A DNA stretch of 64,000 nucleotides from Amaranthus tricolor. Lineage: Eukaryota > Streptophyta > Magnoliopsida > Caryophyllales > Amaranthaceae. Of this stretch, positions 15,701 through 26,762 are shown in pieces (position 1 is the stretch's first letter; the number at the start of each line of letters is the position of its first letter). Both the position numbers and the translations under genes were made by a program. The DNA lies in NCBI RefSeq assembly GCF_026212465.1, contig NC_080060.1:22395106-22459105 (forward strand), read 5' to 3'. Under the pieces are notes generated by a model. It was not told where the DNA came from. It did no database searches and saw nothing but the letters and a program-made list of their open reading frames with translations.

Positions 15701-17277
15701 CCAAATAGTGTTGTGTGCCAAGTTTCGTGCAAAATAAACTAAGTTTGAGCTACGTTATGAGCAAAAGTGCCAAAAACGCTTAAAAACCCTTAACATCGCC
15801 ACTTAACACGTACTTTCTAGCATATGACTATGATTTTCAATTCTAACCACTTCAACACAATAATATTTACCAAATTGTGTTGTGTTCCAAGTTTCGTGCA
15901 AAACAAACAAAGTTTGAGCTACTTTCTGCGCAAAAGTGCCAAAAACGCTTAAAAACCCTTAAAATCGCAACTTAACACGTAATTTCTAGAATATGACTAT
16001 GATTTTGAATTCTAACCACTTCAACACAATAATTTATACCAAATAGTGTTGTGTGCAAAGTTTCGTGCAAAACAAACCAAGATTGAGCTACTTTATGCGC
16101 AAAAGTGCCAAAATGCTTATGAACTCTTAAAATCGCAACTTAACACGTAATTTCTTGCGTATGACAATTATTTTCAATTCTAACCACTTCAACACAATAA
16201 AATATACTAAATAGTATTGTGTGCCATGTTTCGTGCAAATTAAACCAAGTTTGAGCTACTTTATGCGCAAAAGTGCCAAAACCGCTTAAAAACCCTTAAA
16301 ATCGCAACTTAACACGTAATTTCTAGCATATGGCAATAATTTTAAATTCTAGCCACTTCAACACAATAATATATACTAAATAGTGTTGTGTGCCATGTTT
16401 CGTGCAAATCAAACCAAGTTTGAGCTACTTTATGTGCAAAAGTGCCAAAAAACTCTAAAAAAACCCCTAAATTCGCAACTTAACACGTAATTTCTAGCAT
16501 ATGACTATGATTTTCAATTCTAACCACTTCAACACAATAATATATACCAAATAGTTTTGTGTGCCAAGTTTCGTGCAAAACAAACCAAGTTTGAGCTACT
16601 TTATGCGCAAAAGTGCCAAAAACACTTAAAAACCCTTAAAATCGCAACTTAATACGTAATTTCTAGCATATGACTATGATTTTTAATTCTAACCACTTCA
16701 ACACAATAATTTATACCAAATAGTGTTGTGTGCAAAGTTTCGTGCAAAACAAACCAAGATTGAGCTACTTTATGCGCAAAAGTGCCAAAATGCTTATAAA
16801 CTCTTAAAATCGCAACTTAACACGTAATTTCTTGCGTATGACAATGATTTTCAATTCTAACCACTTCAACACAATAATATATACTAAATAGTATTGTGTG
16901 CCATGTTTCGTGCAAATCAAACCAAGTTTGAGCTATTTTATGCGCAAAAGTGCCAAAACCGCTTAAAAACCGTTAAAATCGCAACTTAACACGTAATTTC
17001 TAGCATATGACTATGATTTTCAATTCTAACCACTTATACATAATAATATATACCAAATAATGTTGTGTGCCAAGTTTCGTGCAAAACAAACCAAGTTTGA
17101 GATACTTTATGCGCAAAAGTGCCAAAAACGCTTAAAAACCCTTAAAATCGCAACTTAACACGTAATTTCTAGCCTTTGACAATGATTTTCTATTCTAACC
17201 ACTTCAACACGATAACCTATACTAAATAGTATTGTGTGCCATGTTTCGTGCAAATCAAACCAAGTTTGAGCTACTTT
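12706..17277 (+). repeat. 27-monomer HOR, copy 1 (about 4.57 kb)
   Basis: The variant AAGCACAAAAGTAAAAAA occurs at 12706 and again in nearly the same form at 17278, 4572 bp later, which is 27 monomers. The same interval separates other rare states. The A-run after TTTCGTGC lies near 13699 and 18268. The TATTTTAACCACTTC variant lies near 14313 and 18883. The unit can be split into a 10- and a 17-monomer part using the CGAG marker monomer (13105, 14803, 17676). Confidence 0.8.
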
Positions 17278-19395
17278 AAGCACAAAAGTAAAAAACTCGC
17301 TTAAAAACCCTTAAAATCTCAACTTAACACGTAATTTCTAGCATATGACTATGATTTTCAATTCTAACCACTTCAACACAATAATATATGCCAAATAGTG
17401 TTGTGTGCCTAGTTTCGTGCAAGACAAACCAAGTTTGAGCTACTTTAAGCGCAAAAGTGCCAAAAACACTTAAAAACACTTAAAATCGCAACTTAACACG
17501 TAATTTCTAGCGTATGACAATGATTTTCAATTCTAACCACTTAAATACAATAACATATACTAAATAGTATTGTGTGCCATGTTTCGTGCAAATCAAGCCA
17601 AGTTTGAGCTACTTTATGCGCAAAAGTGCCAAAACCGCTTATAAACCCTCAAAATCGCAACTTAACATATAATTTCGAGAATATGACTATGATTTTCAAT
17701 TCTATCCACTTCAAGACAATAATATATACCAAATAGTGTTGTGTGCCAAGTTTTGTGCAAAACAAATCAAGTTTGAGCTACTTCATGCGCAAAAGTTCCA
17801 AAAACACTTAAAAACCCTTAAAATCGCAAGTTAACACGTAATTTTTAGCATATGACTATGATTTTCAATTCTAAAGACTTCAACACAATAATATTTACCA
17901 AATAGTGTTGTGTTCCAAGTTTCGTGCAAAACAAACCAAGTTTTAGCTACTTTATGCGCAAAAGTGCCAAAAACGCTTAAAAACCCTTAAAATCACAACT
18001 TAACACGTAATTTCTAGCATATGGCAATAATTTTAAATTCTAACCACTTCAACACAATAATATATACTAAATAGTGTTGTGTGCCATGTTTCGTACAAAT
18101 CAAACCAAGTTTGAGCTACTTTATGTGCAAAAGTGCCAAAAAACTTTTAAAAAACCCTTAAATTCGCAACTTAACACGTAATTTCTAGCATATGACTATG
18201 ATTTTCAATTCTAACCACTTCAACACAATAATATATACCAAATAGTTTTGTGTGCCAAGTTTCGTGCAAAAAAAAAAGCAAGTTTGAGCTACTTTATGCG
18301 CAAAAGTGCCAAAAACGCTTAAAAACCCTTAAAATCGAAACTCAACACGTAATTTCTAGCATATGACTATCATTTTTAATTCTAACCACTTCAACACAAT
18401 AATTTATACCAAATAGTGTTGTGTGCAAATTTTCGTGCAAAACAAACCAAGATTGAGCTACTTTATGCGCAAAAGTGCCAAAATGCTTATAAACTTTTAA
18501 AATCGCAACTTAACACGTAATTTCTTGCGTATGACAATGATTTTCAATTGTAACCACTTCAACACAATAATATATACTAAATAGTATTGTGTGCCATGTT
18601 TCGTGCAAATCAAACGAAGTTTGAGCTACTTTATGCGCAAAAGTGCCAAAACCGCTTAAAAACCCTTAAAATCGCAACTTAACACGTAATTTCTAACATA
18701 TGACTATGATTTTCAATTCTAACCACTTATACATAATAATATATACCAAATAATGTTGTGTGCAAAGTTTCGTGCAAAACAAACCAAGTTTGAGCTACTT
18801 TATGCGCAAAAGTGCCAAAAACGCTTAAGAACCCTTAAAATCGCAACTTAACACGTAATTTCTAGTGTATGACAATGATTTTCTATTTTAACCACTTCAA
18901 CACAATAACCTATACTAAATAGTATTGTGTGCCATGTTTCGTGCAAATCAAACCAAGTTTGAGCTACTTTATGCATAAAAGTAACAAAATCGCTTAAAAA
19001 CCCTTAAAATCTCAACTTAACACGTAATTTCTAGCATATGACTATGATTTTCAATTCTAACCACTTCAACACAATAATATATGGCAAATAGTGTTGTGTG
19101 CCTAGTTTCGTGCAAGACAAACCAAGTTTGAGCTACTTTAAGCGCAAAAGTGCCAAAAACACTCAAAAACTCTTAAAATCGCAACTTAACACGTAATTTC
19201 CAGCGTATGACAATGATTTTCAATTCTAACCACTTAAATACAATAACATATACTAAATAGTATTGTGTGCGTTGTTTCGTGCAAATCAAACCAAGTTTGA
19301 GTTACTTTATGCGCAAAAGTGCCAAAACCGCTTATAAACCCTCAAAATCGCAACTTAACATGTAATTTCGAGAATATGACTATGATTTTCAATTC
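17278..19395 (+). repeat. 27-monomer HOR, copy 2, interrupted by the retrotransposon
   Basis: This partial copy follows the same monomer order as the preceding 27-monomer unit. It runs into the retrotransposon inside the marker monomer that begins CGAGAATATGAC (19369). The monomer resumes at 30069 after the element. Confidence 0.75.
19391..19395. repeat. Target site duplication (left), AATTC
   Basis: The five bases AATTC directly precede the TG of the left LTR and recur directly after the CA of the right LTR (30069-30073). Removing one copy and the element restores an uninterrupted satellite monomer (TTTCAATTCTATCCAC), as seen at 32602 and 35479. Five bp is the usual duplication length of copia integrases. 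Confidence 0.95.
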
Positions 19396-19655
19396 TGTTG
19401 ATTCAATTAGGAACGGGAACAGCAACAAGAGGGGGGGTGAATTGTTGTTGTTGCAAGTTTAAGCGATTGTGCCCTGTTTTTGCGGAATTATTTAAAATAA
19501 ATAAAGCTTAAACTAAGAGCAAAATAATAAGAGAGACACACGATTTTACGTGGAAACCTTTTGGGCCTAAACAAAAGGAAAAACCACGACCACTTGGGAT
19601 TTTCAAAAACTCCACTATGTTTAAGGCAATTAGTTACAATCACAATAAACACCTT

Positions 19656-19802
19656 GCTTCACTCGAAGCGTAACACCTAGGCCGACTCCTCTTCTCTCTA
19701 ATTGCTTTACTCCAAGCAACAACCTTAGCTTCTCTTCAAGCTAATCCTCTCTAGCTTCACTCAAAGCTATCTAATTTCCCCCTTAGACTCACCCGAGTCT
19801 AA
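19656..19802 (-). other. Cluster of five perfect stem-loops in the LTR (3' LTR copy)
   Basis: Five short perfect inverted repeats follow one another in 147 bp: GCTTC/GAAGC (19656-19669, loop 4), TTGCTT/AAGCAA (19702-19719, loop 6), TTAGCTT/AAGCTAA (19725-19744, loop 6), TAGCTT/AAGCTA (19752-19769, loop 6) and TTAGACTC/GAGTCTAA (19783-19802, loop 4). Stems are 5-8 bp and most loops contain an ACTC-like core. They lie downstream of the predicted TATA box on the transcribed minus strand, so they would be in the R/U5 leader of the RNA. Function is unknown. Confidence 0.7.
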
Positions 19803-20009
19803 TTACATAAACTCTCAAAAACCCTTACAAAAAGGATAGAAATTCTCTAAAATAAATCAAAGAGTTGCATCAAGAAAATATTCTAAATTAATTGGCAATT
19901 TTGAGAACAAAATATTTCTTGTAAAATCCAACAAAAACGTATGAAAAATACTTAAGCACAAAACGTTGGATTACTTCTCTTCACTTTAAAAACCGGAATT
20001 ATCTTGCAA

Positions 20010-20015
20010 TTTATA
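20010..20015 (-). promoter_or_regulatory. Putative TATA box, 3' LTR copy
   Basis: On the minus strand the sequence reads TCTATAAATTGC, a good match to a plant TATA box. It would start transcription about 30 bp further along the minus strand (near 19980). In this copy it would direct read-out into flanking satellite; the copy in the right LTR is the one that would drive the element. Confidence 0.5.
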
Positions 20016-20138
20016 GAAAATAATATTCCTAAGAAAGTGGAATAATCCAATCCATCATCCCACTATCAAGAGATCATGGGAGTAATGTGGATTAAGCAAA
20101 CACACGGTTATTTCCATAAGATTTGATTAAGTCAAATC

Positions 20139-20146
20139 ACACGTGT
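20139..20146. promoter_or_regulatory. G-box/ABRE-like ACACGTGT, 3' LTR copy
   Basis: A palindromic ACACGTGT lies about 125 bp upstream of the TATA box on the minus strand, a usual distance for a bZIP/bHLH target. This core is established for abscisic-acid and stress-responsive plant promoters; its activity here is inference. Confidence 0.4.
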
Positions 20147-20840
20147 ACATAAACAATAACCGCTGTTCCTTTAATAACCGCTGTTCCCTAAAGTAGCAGT
20201 TTCTTCAGTAGTAATTCCTGTTCCCCAAATTAATGGCTGGAACTTCATGCTATATTTAGAAAACGGTTAATCTTAGTGGGAATGATTGTTTGCTAATTTT
20301 TAGGAATAAAGACCGGCTGAAAAGATTTGCTAAGACCAATTCAAAGTTAGTTAATTCTATTTTTAACAAATCCAAGATTTATTAAAAATAGATCCTAAAA
20401 TAAAGGATCTTAACAAATAAATCGTGAATACATTTTCTTTAACAAAAACGATTTGCCAATTAACTTAAATAAATTTTTACTGCAACAATTTAATTTAAAA
20501 TACATTAACTAAAAAAATAATAATTAAAATATGATAACCAGAATTTTTAGTCAACGTAGTCAACCTTCAGCTCAGGAACAGTGTGCTGTCTCCAGACTTC
20601 AGTTTAGCTAGAACATCCAACTTGGGAACAGTAGATCTGCTGTCTCCATTTTACATCCCAAGCGATATACTTCTCCTAACATCAATTGAAACCTTTTGAC
20701 ATGTACGTTTCCATAAGCTAAGGCATAGGTACTATCAACGATCATAATCATAATCATAATCGGATATCGACCTGCACAATCTCTAAACACATATTTGCTA
20801 AAGTGTAGTCATCATCAAAACTCAAGAGGTCCAACAAATT

Positions 20841-20850
20841 CCCCCTTTTT
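20841..20850 (-). other. Polypurine tract (plus-strand primer site)
   Basis: The minus strand reads AAAAAGGGGG, ending 4 nt before the 3' LTR. This is the expected place and composition for the RNase-H-resistant primer of plus-strand DNA synthesis. A second similar tract lies at 21265-21273. Confidence 0.8.
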
Positions 20851-21541
20851 GATGATGACAAACTTTTCAAACAAACTTAAAAACAAAATAGAGTAAACCA
20901 ATGTTGAAGAGTATGTTAGAGATCAAAACAACTCTTCTTAACCAAATATCATGATACATGTTACTCTAAAAATAATCAAAACAACAACTTAAATTATTTC
21001 AGCATAAAATCAAACAATGAAGAAAATTATATAATCATCCATAATCAGAATTAAAAGAAATCAGCATAACTTAACTTGAAATAACAAAACAAGAAGTCAG
21101 TAACTTCCAACAACTAACAAATCAGTAACTTCCAACAACTAACAAAATTAGCAACACACAAACATCAGAAAAACAAACCAGCACCTTAATCCATAAGTCC
21201 AACATAATAGATTTAACTAGATCTCAAACATGCTCAAGCATTATTTAAGTTTGTGCCAAATATTCCCCCTTTTGACATCATTCAAAAAGAAGATAAGCAA
21301 TCAAACCACAGCACTAAACATATAGTTATAGTCAAAGAGAGAATAAGGATGCACAAATTAAAAAGCAATAACAATGAATGCAAGCATGATAAGCAATGAC
21401 TAATCAAACCTAACAGTTAGTAGCATATGTAAAAAGGTTTAACAAAGTTAACAATGTTTAAGAGGTGTACCCCAGCTGGTACCAAAAGAAAGAAATTGTT
21501 TAAAGACAGAGACAGCAGCAATGAAAATAATAAAAGGGAAA
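20851..21541 (-). other. Non-coding 3' region of the retrotransposon
   Basis: About 690 bp between the additional ORF and the polypurine tract has no ORF of note. It contains a second polypurine-like tract (plus-strand CCCCCTTTT, 21265-21273), followed like the first by a GAT/ATC-rich stretch. It also contains a perfect tandem pair of 25-bp units (21097-21121 and 21122-21146, beginning TCAGTAACTTCC). The rest is AT-rich and shows nothing recognisable. Confidence 0.7.
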
Positions 21542-23050
21542 CTATGAAGCAGGAGCATCTTCATCAACATATTCCGTTTCCACCTCAACTGTATCCAATT
21601 TAGCGCCAAGACGAGCCTCCATCTGAGTCATCTGGTCAGCTAAAGAGGCTAGGGAAACACGGATCTCATCTTGAAATTTGAAGAAGCGATCCTGCAAATC
21701 ATCAAGCTTGAGAAGAATGGAATATAAGGGAGCAGTAGGAATGGTTGCCTGATCAAAGCTGTGTTTGTGAAATGATGGTGATGGTGATCTTGGTGTTGGT
21801 GAAGGTAGTGGTGATTGAAAATGATGAGTTGGTGGAGTGGTTGGCTTTGATGAGGGAAAACTATTGGGTTCAGTCCTAGAGTCTTCTTCAAGAGAAACCT
21901 TAGATTCCAACCCCTGGTCTTCTTCCTCAGAAGGAACAACCTCCTGTTCCTTAACTCCATCCCCTTCTTTCTCCTGTTCCTCCTTCTCCTCTTCTTCCTT
22001 TTTCTCCTGTTCCTTCTCTTCCTTCTCTTCCTCTTCCTCCTGTTCCTCCTTTTCCTTCCCCTCTTCCTCCTGTTCCTCATTATCAGAATCAATCTCAATC
22101 TGTTCCACAATATTTTCAAGAATCCCTTCCTCATTTAATTTAAGGCGCAAATTACTCAAACATTTTGCACCTATCATATTGCTGGGACCCATAGGAAAAC
22201 TATAATCACCCAGTGGAACACCAAACTTTGAGAAAATCCATGACAACAAACCACCATAGCCAACCATACAACGTTTGGCTATACAATCATTTAAATGAGA
22301 AATCATCAAGGAAGGAAAATTAATCTTTATGTTGTTCACCATACAGTATATCAGGGTTGCATCTCGAAGACTTACCTCACTACGTTTTGAGTTTCGTGGC
22401 AAGATAAACCTTCTAGCAATGTTGTACAGCAACTTATGTAAAGGAGACAGGACATTGTGACTTACTTTCCCCCTTTTTTGCCTAACCCCCAAGCATCTCC
22501 AAACATCTTTTTCATCTCTTCCAGAAAACGCAATCTTAGACCCAACATGATAAACATCAAAACCAGTAGCAGGAACACCTAACCACTCTCCTAAAGTCAG
22601 ACTATCAAATTCAATATCAATATCTTTGATTGAACTAGAACAAACTCCATCATGAACAGCAAAATTAGAAATAAACTCATGCATAATGTCAGGGTAAATG
22701 GGGTTGCAGCAATATACGCTCATAAGTGATTCCCATTTTTGAGTTTGTAAAATTTCATGGAATTTAGGAAAGATTGTAGATTCGTACCATTCTTTGTCTA
22801 GACCAAATCCTACAGACATTTCTTTAGAAAGTTCTTCAGCATTTGAGTAATGCGTTACCTTCATTTTCTTGGTAGAGTGGGTTGAAGGTTTCTTGGATTC
22901 TCTTGTTCTTTTACCACTTGTTTGCGGAGACATAGGGGTGTCCTCTGGTTCCTTTGATGAAGACTTAGGTTTGTGAGTGAGAGAAGGTGGGTAGATAACT
23001 CGAAGAGGGACAGGTTGCTTCATTTTTGGTTTCATATTCTTGGTTTTCAT
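21542..23050 (-). CDS. Additional ORF (aORF) 3' of pol, plant transposon-protein-like domain
   Basis: Predicted protein of 502 residues starting at the ATG at 23050; the frame is open 8 codons further but without an ATG. The N-terminus is rich in Lys/Arg (KRTRESKK, KKMK), suggesting a nuclear localisation signal. Residues about 92-287 have the look of a family annotated as putative plant transposon protein (I believe Pfam PF20167): a W-L near the start, YPDIMHEFISN, a GEWLGVP turn, LLYNIARRFILPR, then RDATLIYCM. Residues about 325-392 are an acidic Glu/Lys run. A Ser/Pro-rich linker and a likely coiled coil (about 443-492) follow. Position matches the env-like or additional ORFs of SIRE-type elements, but I see no signal peptide or membrane segment, so envelope function is not supported. 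The ORF is intact. Function unknown. Confidence 0.8.
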   Translation of the reverse strand: MKTKNMKPKMKQPVPLRVIYPPSLTHKPKSSSKEPEDTPMSPQTSGKRTRESKKPSTHSTKKMKVTHYSNAEELSKEMSVGFGLDKEWYESTIFPKFHEILQTQKWESLMSVYCCNPIYPDIMHEFISNFAVHDGVCSSSIKDIDIEFDSLTLGEWLGVPATGFDVYHVGSKIAFSGRDEKDVWRCLGVRQKRGKVSHNVLSPLHKLLYNIARRFILPRNSKRSEVSLRDATLIYCMVNNIKINFPSLMISHLNDCIAKRCMVGYGGLLSWIFSKFGVPLGDYSFPMGPSNMIGAKCLSNLRLKLNEEGILENIVEQIEIDSDNEEQEEEGKEKEEQEEEEEKEEKEQEKKEEEEKEEQEKEGDGVKEQEVVPSEEEDQGLESKVSLEEDSRTEPNSFPSSKPTTPPTHHFQSPLPSPTPRSPSPSFHKHSFDQATIPTAPLYSILLKLDDLQDRFFKFQDEIRVSLASLADQMTQMEARLGAKLDTVEVETEYVDEDAPAS

Positions 23051-23526
23051 TGAAGTTTTTAGAGAGAAAAGCAAAGGAAAATGACGGAGTGAAAGGGAAG
23101 TGGAAGGAATGACGGTTTAGGGTTGAGTGAACGTGAAAGGTTAGTGAAGATGAAATGAAAGATGGGACGAGAGGTAGTAATTGTATTGGATGAAGTGACG
23201 TGTTGAGGCAGTTATCAAATCAAGACAATTGATTTTGAATTGTGAAAATGGAGTATGTTGAGATTCAACTCCTACTTAAAAGAACTGCTGGAAAAAAAAT
23301 TGTTGTTTTTGTTTGTCTTTTTAATTTTAAAAAGAAAAATGGTAATATTGTGCTGCTACCGTCAGATCAAAATAATCATGCAATCATGAGAACATCCAAA
23401 GTATATACCTTTTAAAAAATGCGTACCTGATCCTTTCGATAATTGATTTTTCAATCAAGATTATTGTGGTTGATTGATCATTTTCAATTTTCATTTTGTC
23501 TCTAGGAATCATATATGATACTTCCT
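23051..23526 (-). other. Spacer between pol and the additional ORF
   Basis: The 476 bp between the pol stop and the aORF start hold no ORF. Read on the minus strand, the last 75 nt or so before the aORF ATG are pyrimidine-rich (TTCC and CTTT runs), with an ACTAAC branch-point-like sequence further upstream. A TATATAC sequence lies near 23402-23407. These fit either an internal promoter or a 3' splice region used to express the aORF, but neither is demonstrated. Confidence 0.4.
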
Positions 23527-26500
23527 TTAATGCAGCTTGATCATGCCAAGTTCCAATCTCATTTTCTCATGCTGTTCCCTTGGAAGCGGTTTGGTCATGA
23601 TATCTGCTATTTGCTCGTTAGTGTTTACATGCTTAACAATGATATTTTTATTTTCAACATTATCCTTAAGAAAATGATGCCTAATATGGATGTGCTTTAC
23701 TCGTGAGTGATGCACTGGATCTTTGGATATGCATATGGCACTGGTATTATCGCAATAAATAGGAACACATGCATACTTAATACCAAAGTCTCTTAGCTGC
23801 TGCTTTATCCATATCATTTGGGAACAGCAAGCTGCTGCTGCTACGTACTCAGCTTCAGCAGTTGATAATGCAACAGTGTTTTGTTTCTTGGAACTCCACG
23901 AAACTAAACATGAGCCAAGAAATTGTACCATACCTGACGTGCTTTTTCTATTAACAAGATCTCCTGCATAATCTGCATCACTAAAGCCTTTCAAGTCAAA
24001 GACATCACTTTTAGGATAAAATAATGATAAATCATCTGTTCCCTTTAGATATCTCAAAATACGTTTCACTGCAGTTAGATGTGATTCTTTAGGGTTAGAT
24101 TGAAATCTTGCACATAAACCAACACTAAATGAAATATCGGGTCTACTAGCAGTTAGATATAATAAAGATCCAATCATGCCTCTATACATAGTTTGGTCAA
24201 TATTTGTTCCATTTGTATCTTCATCTAATCTTACATTAGTAGCCATGGGTGTATGGTAGGTTTTAGCGTTATTCATGCCATATTTCTTAAGAAGTTCTTT
24301 TATATATTTTTGTTGATGAATAAAGATACCATTAGCAGTTTGTTTAATTTGCAAACCAAGAAAGAAATTTAATTCTCCCATCATACTCATTTCAAATTCA
24401 GTGCTCATAAGGTTAGCAAATTCTTTACATAGCAATTCATTTGTGGCACCAAAAATAATATCATCAACATATATTTGAACAACTAATATATTGGAACCTT
24501 TGTTCTTAAAGAATAAGGTTTTATCAATTTTACCTCTAATAAAGTCATTTTGAATCAAAAATTTTGATAGTCTTTCATACCATTGCCTAGGAGCTTGTTT
24601 CAACCCATAAAGAGCTTTATCAAGCTTATAGACATGATCAAGACACGAGGTATTCTCAAAGCCAGGCGGTTGTTCAACAAAAACTTCTTCATCAAGAAAA
24701 CCATTCAAGAAAGCACATTTCACATCCATTTGATATAATTTAAAGTTCATAAATGCAGCAAAAGAAATTAAAATTCTAATAGCTTCTAACCTTGCTACTG
24801 GAGCAAATGTCTCAGTATAATCAATACCTTCTTGTTGATTGTACCCTTTGACCACGAGCCTTGCTTTGTTTCTTACAATTATTCCATGCTCATCTAGTTT
24901 GTTCCGAAATACCCATTTCAAACCAATTACCTTCTTGTGTTTCGGTTTGGGTTCTAAATGCCATACTTTGTTCCTTTCAAATTCGTTCAATTCATCTTGC
25001 ATGGCTACAACCCATTCGGAATCCTTTAGAGCTTCTTCGTGATTTTTGGGTTCAAGTGATGATAGGAACGCAAAATGTGCACAAAAATTTCTCATTTGAG
25101 ATCGAGTTTGTGTTCCTTTATTCAAATCACTTACAATCAAATCAAGAGGATGGTATTTTTGATATCTCCAAGGTTTTGGCATAAAATCTCTTGTGGGAAC
25201 AGTAGCATGTTCTGGTTCATTAGCTTGATTAACATTCTGTTCAGCTACTGGGTTGTTCTGCTCATCTGTGGGAACAGCTGGATTGGGAACAGTCTGCTGT
25301 TCCTGATGTTCTGGCAGTTCCTGAACTTGATCAGTACTTTCTGCTTCTGCTGGAACCGGCTGTTCACCAGCTGTTTCTTGATCATGCACTTTCAATTCTT
25401 CATCATCTTCTTCTAGATTTGCAAGACCTATCTTAAAATAATTTATATCCTGTTCACTTGACAAAAAGTTAGTTTCATCGAAAATTATGTGAACGGATTC
25501 TTCCACACTCATTGTTCTTTTGTTATAGACTCTATATGCCTTACTTTGAGATGAGTAGCCAAGAAATACTGCTTCATCACTTCTTTCATCAAATTTACCT
25601 ATATTCCGTTTTCCATTAACATGTACAAAACATTTGCATCCAAACACACGAAAATAGGCAATATTTGGTTTAACACCTTTAAACAGTTCATAGGGTGTCT
25701 TAGAAGTGATTGGTCTTATCAATACTCTATTTAAAATATAACATGCAGTATTAACAGCCTCGGCCCAAAAATTTCTAGGTAAGCCACTAGCAATTAACAT
25801 AGTTCTAGCCATTTCTTCTAAAGTTCTATTTTTCCTTTCTACAACACCATTTTGTTGTGGTGTTCTAGGGGCGGAAAAATTGTGACTTATTCCATGTTCA
25901 TTGCAATAACTCATAAAGCTTGAATTTTCAAATTCTTTACCATGATCTGACCTTATGTGAACAATTTGATTATTGGTAGATTTTTGTATTTTGTTAGCGA
26001 AAGAGACAAACTCATTAAAGGCTTCATCTTTACTAACTAAAAATAAAGTCCATGTAAATCTACTATAATCATCAACAATAACAAACACATATCTCTTGCC
26101 ACTACGGCTTTGTATTCTCATAGGTCCACACAAATCCATGTGTAATAATTCAAGCGTTTTTGAGGTGGTCACAACATTCTTTGGTTTAAAAGATGACCTT
26201 ACTTGTTTTCCTTTGGCACAAGGATCACATATTTCATCCTTAAGGAATTTTATAGATGGTAGTCCTCTAACTAGGTCTTTAGATCTTAATGTATTAATCA
26301 ATGAATAACTAGCATGACCTAGACGCTTATGCCAAAGAAGTGGGTCGTCTTCTATAACACTTAGACACGTTAGACTGTTTCTGGGAACAGTGTCCAGGTC
26401 CACTACATAAGTGTTCCCTTTTCTGATTCCCTCAAGAATGATGTCTCCTGTGTCGTTCCTAGAAATAATGCACTTTTCAGAAGTAAAGTTTACAGAGTTA

Positions 26501-26745
26501 CCCTTATCACAAAATTGAGAAATGCTGAGTAAGTTGTGTTTCAAATTCTCGACTAAAAATACATTATCAATGGCGTGGGAACATGACCTTCCAACCTTTC
26601 CTTTGGCGATTATCTCACCCTTCATATTGTCACCGAAGGTTACTGTTCCCCCATCATAGGCTTCAAGTGAGAGAAATTTAGATTTGTCACCCGTCATATG
26701 CTTGGAACACCCACTGTCGAGATACCATGAGCTGTTCCCCCTCAC
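23527..26745 (-). CDS. Copia Pol polyprotein: protease, integrase, RT, RNase H
   Basis: The frame has 1072 codons counted from a GTG at 26745 and is open back to about 26769. There is no ATG before residue 17, so translation must come from Gag. Domains in order: aspartic protease with DSG at 10-12; integrase zinc finger H139, H144, C173, C176; integrase core D204, D267, E303 with 35 residues between the last two; a Glu/Gln/Pro-rich linker (about 445-515); reverse transcriptase (about 595-840) with D674 and YVDD at 759-762; RNase H with D923, E966 and D999. The integrase-before-RT order is diagnostic of copia. All these residues are present, so enzymes for replication and integration appear intact. 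It lies in the -1 frame relative to gag. The linker contains three exact GGAACAG/CTGTTCC motifs within 33 bp (25271-25303). Confidence 0.95.
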   Translation of the reverse strand: MRGNSSWYLDSGCSKHMTGDKSKFLSLEAYDGGTVTFGDNMKGEIIAKGKVGRSCSHAIDNVFLVENLKHNLLSISQFCDKGNSVNFTSEKCIISRNDTGDIILEGIRKGNTYVVDLDTVPRNSLTCLSVIEDDPLLWHKRLGHASYSLINTLRSKDLVRGLPSIKFLKDEICDPCAKGKQVRSSFKPKNVVTTSKTLELLHMDLCGPMRIQSRSGKRYVFVIVDDYSRFTWTLFLVSKDEAFNEFVSFANKIQKSTNNQIVHIRSDHGKEFENSSFMSYCNEHGISHNFSAPRTPQQNGVVERKNRTLEEMARTMLIASGLPRNFWAEAVNTACYILNRVLIRPITSKTPYELFKGVKPNIAYFRVFGCKCFVHVNGKRNIGKFDERSDEAVFLGYSSQSKAYRVYNKRTMSVEESVHIIFDETNFLSSEQDINYFKIGLANLEEDDEELKVHDQETAGEQPVPAEAESTDQVQELPEHQEQQTVPNPAVPTDEQNNPVAEQNVNQANEPEHATVPTRDFMPKPWRYQKYHPLDLIVSDLNKGTQTRSQMRNFCAHFAFLSSLEPKNHEEALKDSEWVVAMQDELNEFERNKVWHLEPKPKHKKVIGLKWVFRNKLDEHGIIVRNKARLVVKGYNQQEGIDYTETFAPVARLEAIRILISFAAFMNFKLYQMDVKCAFLNGFLDEEVFVEQPPGFENTSCLDHVYKLDKALYGLKQAPRQWYERLSKFLIQNDFIRGKIDKTLFFKNKGSNILVVQIYVDDIIFGATNELLCKEFANLMSTEFEMSMMGELNFFLGLQIKQTANGIFIHQQKYIKELLKKYGMNNAKTYHTPMATNVRLDEDTNGTNIDQTMYRGMIGSLLYLTASRPDISFSVGLCARFQSNPKESHLTAVKRILRYLKGTDDLSLFYPKSDVFDLKGFSDADYAGDLVNRKSTSGMVQFLGSCLVSWSSKKQNTVALSTAEAEYVAAAACCSQMIWIKQQLRDFGIKYACVPIYCDNTSAICISKDPVHHSRVKHIHIRHHFLKDNVENKNIIVKHVNTNEQIADIMTKPLPREQHEKMRLELGMIKLH

Positions 26746-26762
26746 TTGGACCTGTAAGATAA

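Larger units (their letters stand above)
1..19395 (+). repeat. 169-bp satellite array, left block
   Basis: Tandem satellite of about 115 monomers. Counting from the motif GCAAAAGT, the first monomers start at 1, 170, 339, 508 and 677, which gives a period of 169 bp. Two subtypes predominate. One has AGCATATGACTATG, ATATATACC, GTGTTGTG and GCAAAACAAACC. The other has AGCGTATGACAATG, ACATATACT, GTATTGTG and GCAAATCAAACC. Monomers diverge noticeably from one another and carry small indels. Short ORFs here (for example minus-strand 671-886 and 8342-8539) span monomer junctions, repeat the same peptide and are not genes. No host gene, RNA gene or other element is visible. The length is close to a nucleosome repeat, as is common for centromeric or other heterochromatic plant satellites; which of these applies cannot be told from sequence. 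Confidence 0.97.
19396..20836 (-). repeat. 3' LTR (1441 bp)
   Basis: Left copy of the long terminal repeat; for the minus-strand element it is the 3' LTR. It starts TGTTG and ends CAACA, a 5-bp terminal inverted repeat. Going by eye it matches the right LTR at all but two positions. It contains a TATA box (20010-20015), a G-box (20139-20146), a duplicated 15-bp AATAACCGCTGTTCC (20155-20169 and 20173-20187), a short ATCATA-type microsatellite near 20740-20760, and five stem-loops (19656-19802). A 60-codon minus ORF (20608-20790) is identical in the other LTR and has no recognisable features; I do not call it a gene. Confidence 0.95.

Noticed and set aside
20608..20790. 60-codon minus-strand ORF in the LTR (and its twin at 29840-30022)
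   Set aside because: Identical only because the LTRs are; low-complexity Ile/Met run from a microsatellite and no recognisable motif.
21837..22205. Plus-strand Ser-rich ORF opposite the additional ORF, and other antisense ORFs in gag and pol
   Set aside because: Antisense shadows of acidic or Leu-rich coding DNA; the minus-strand frames carry the recognisable domains.
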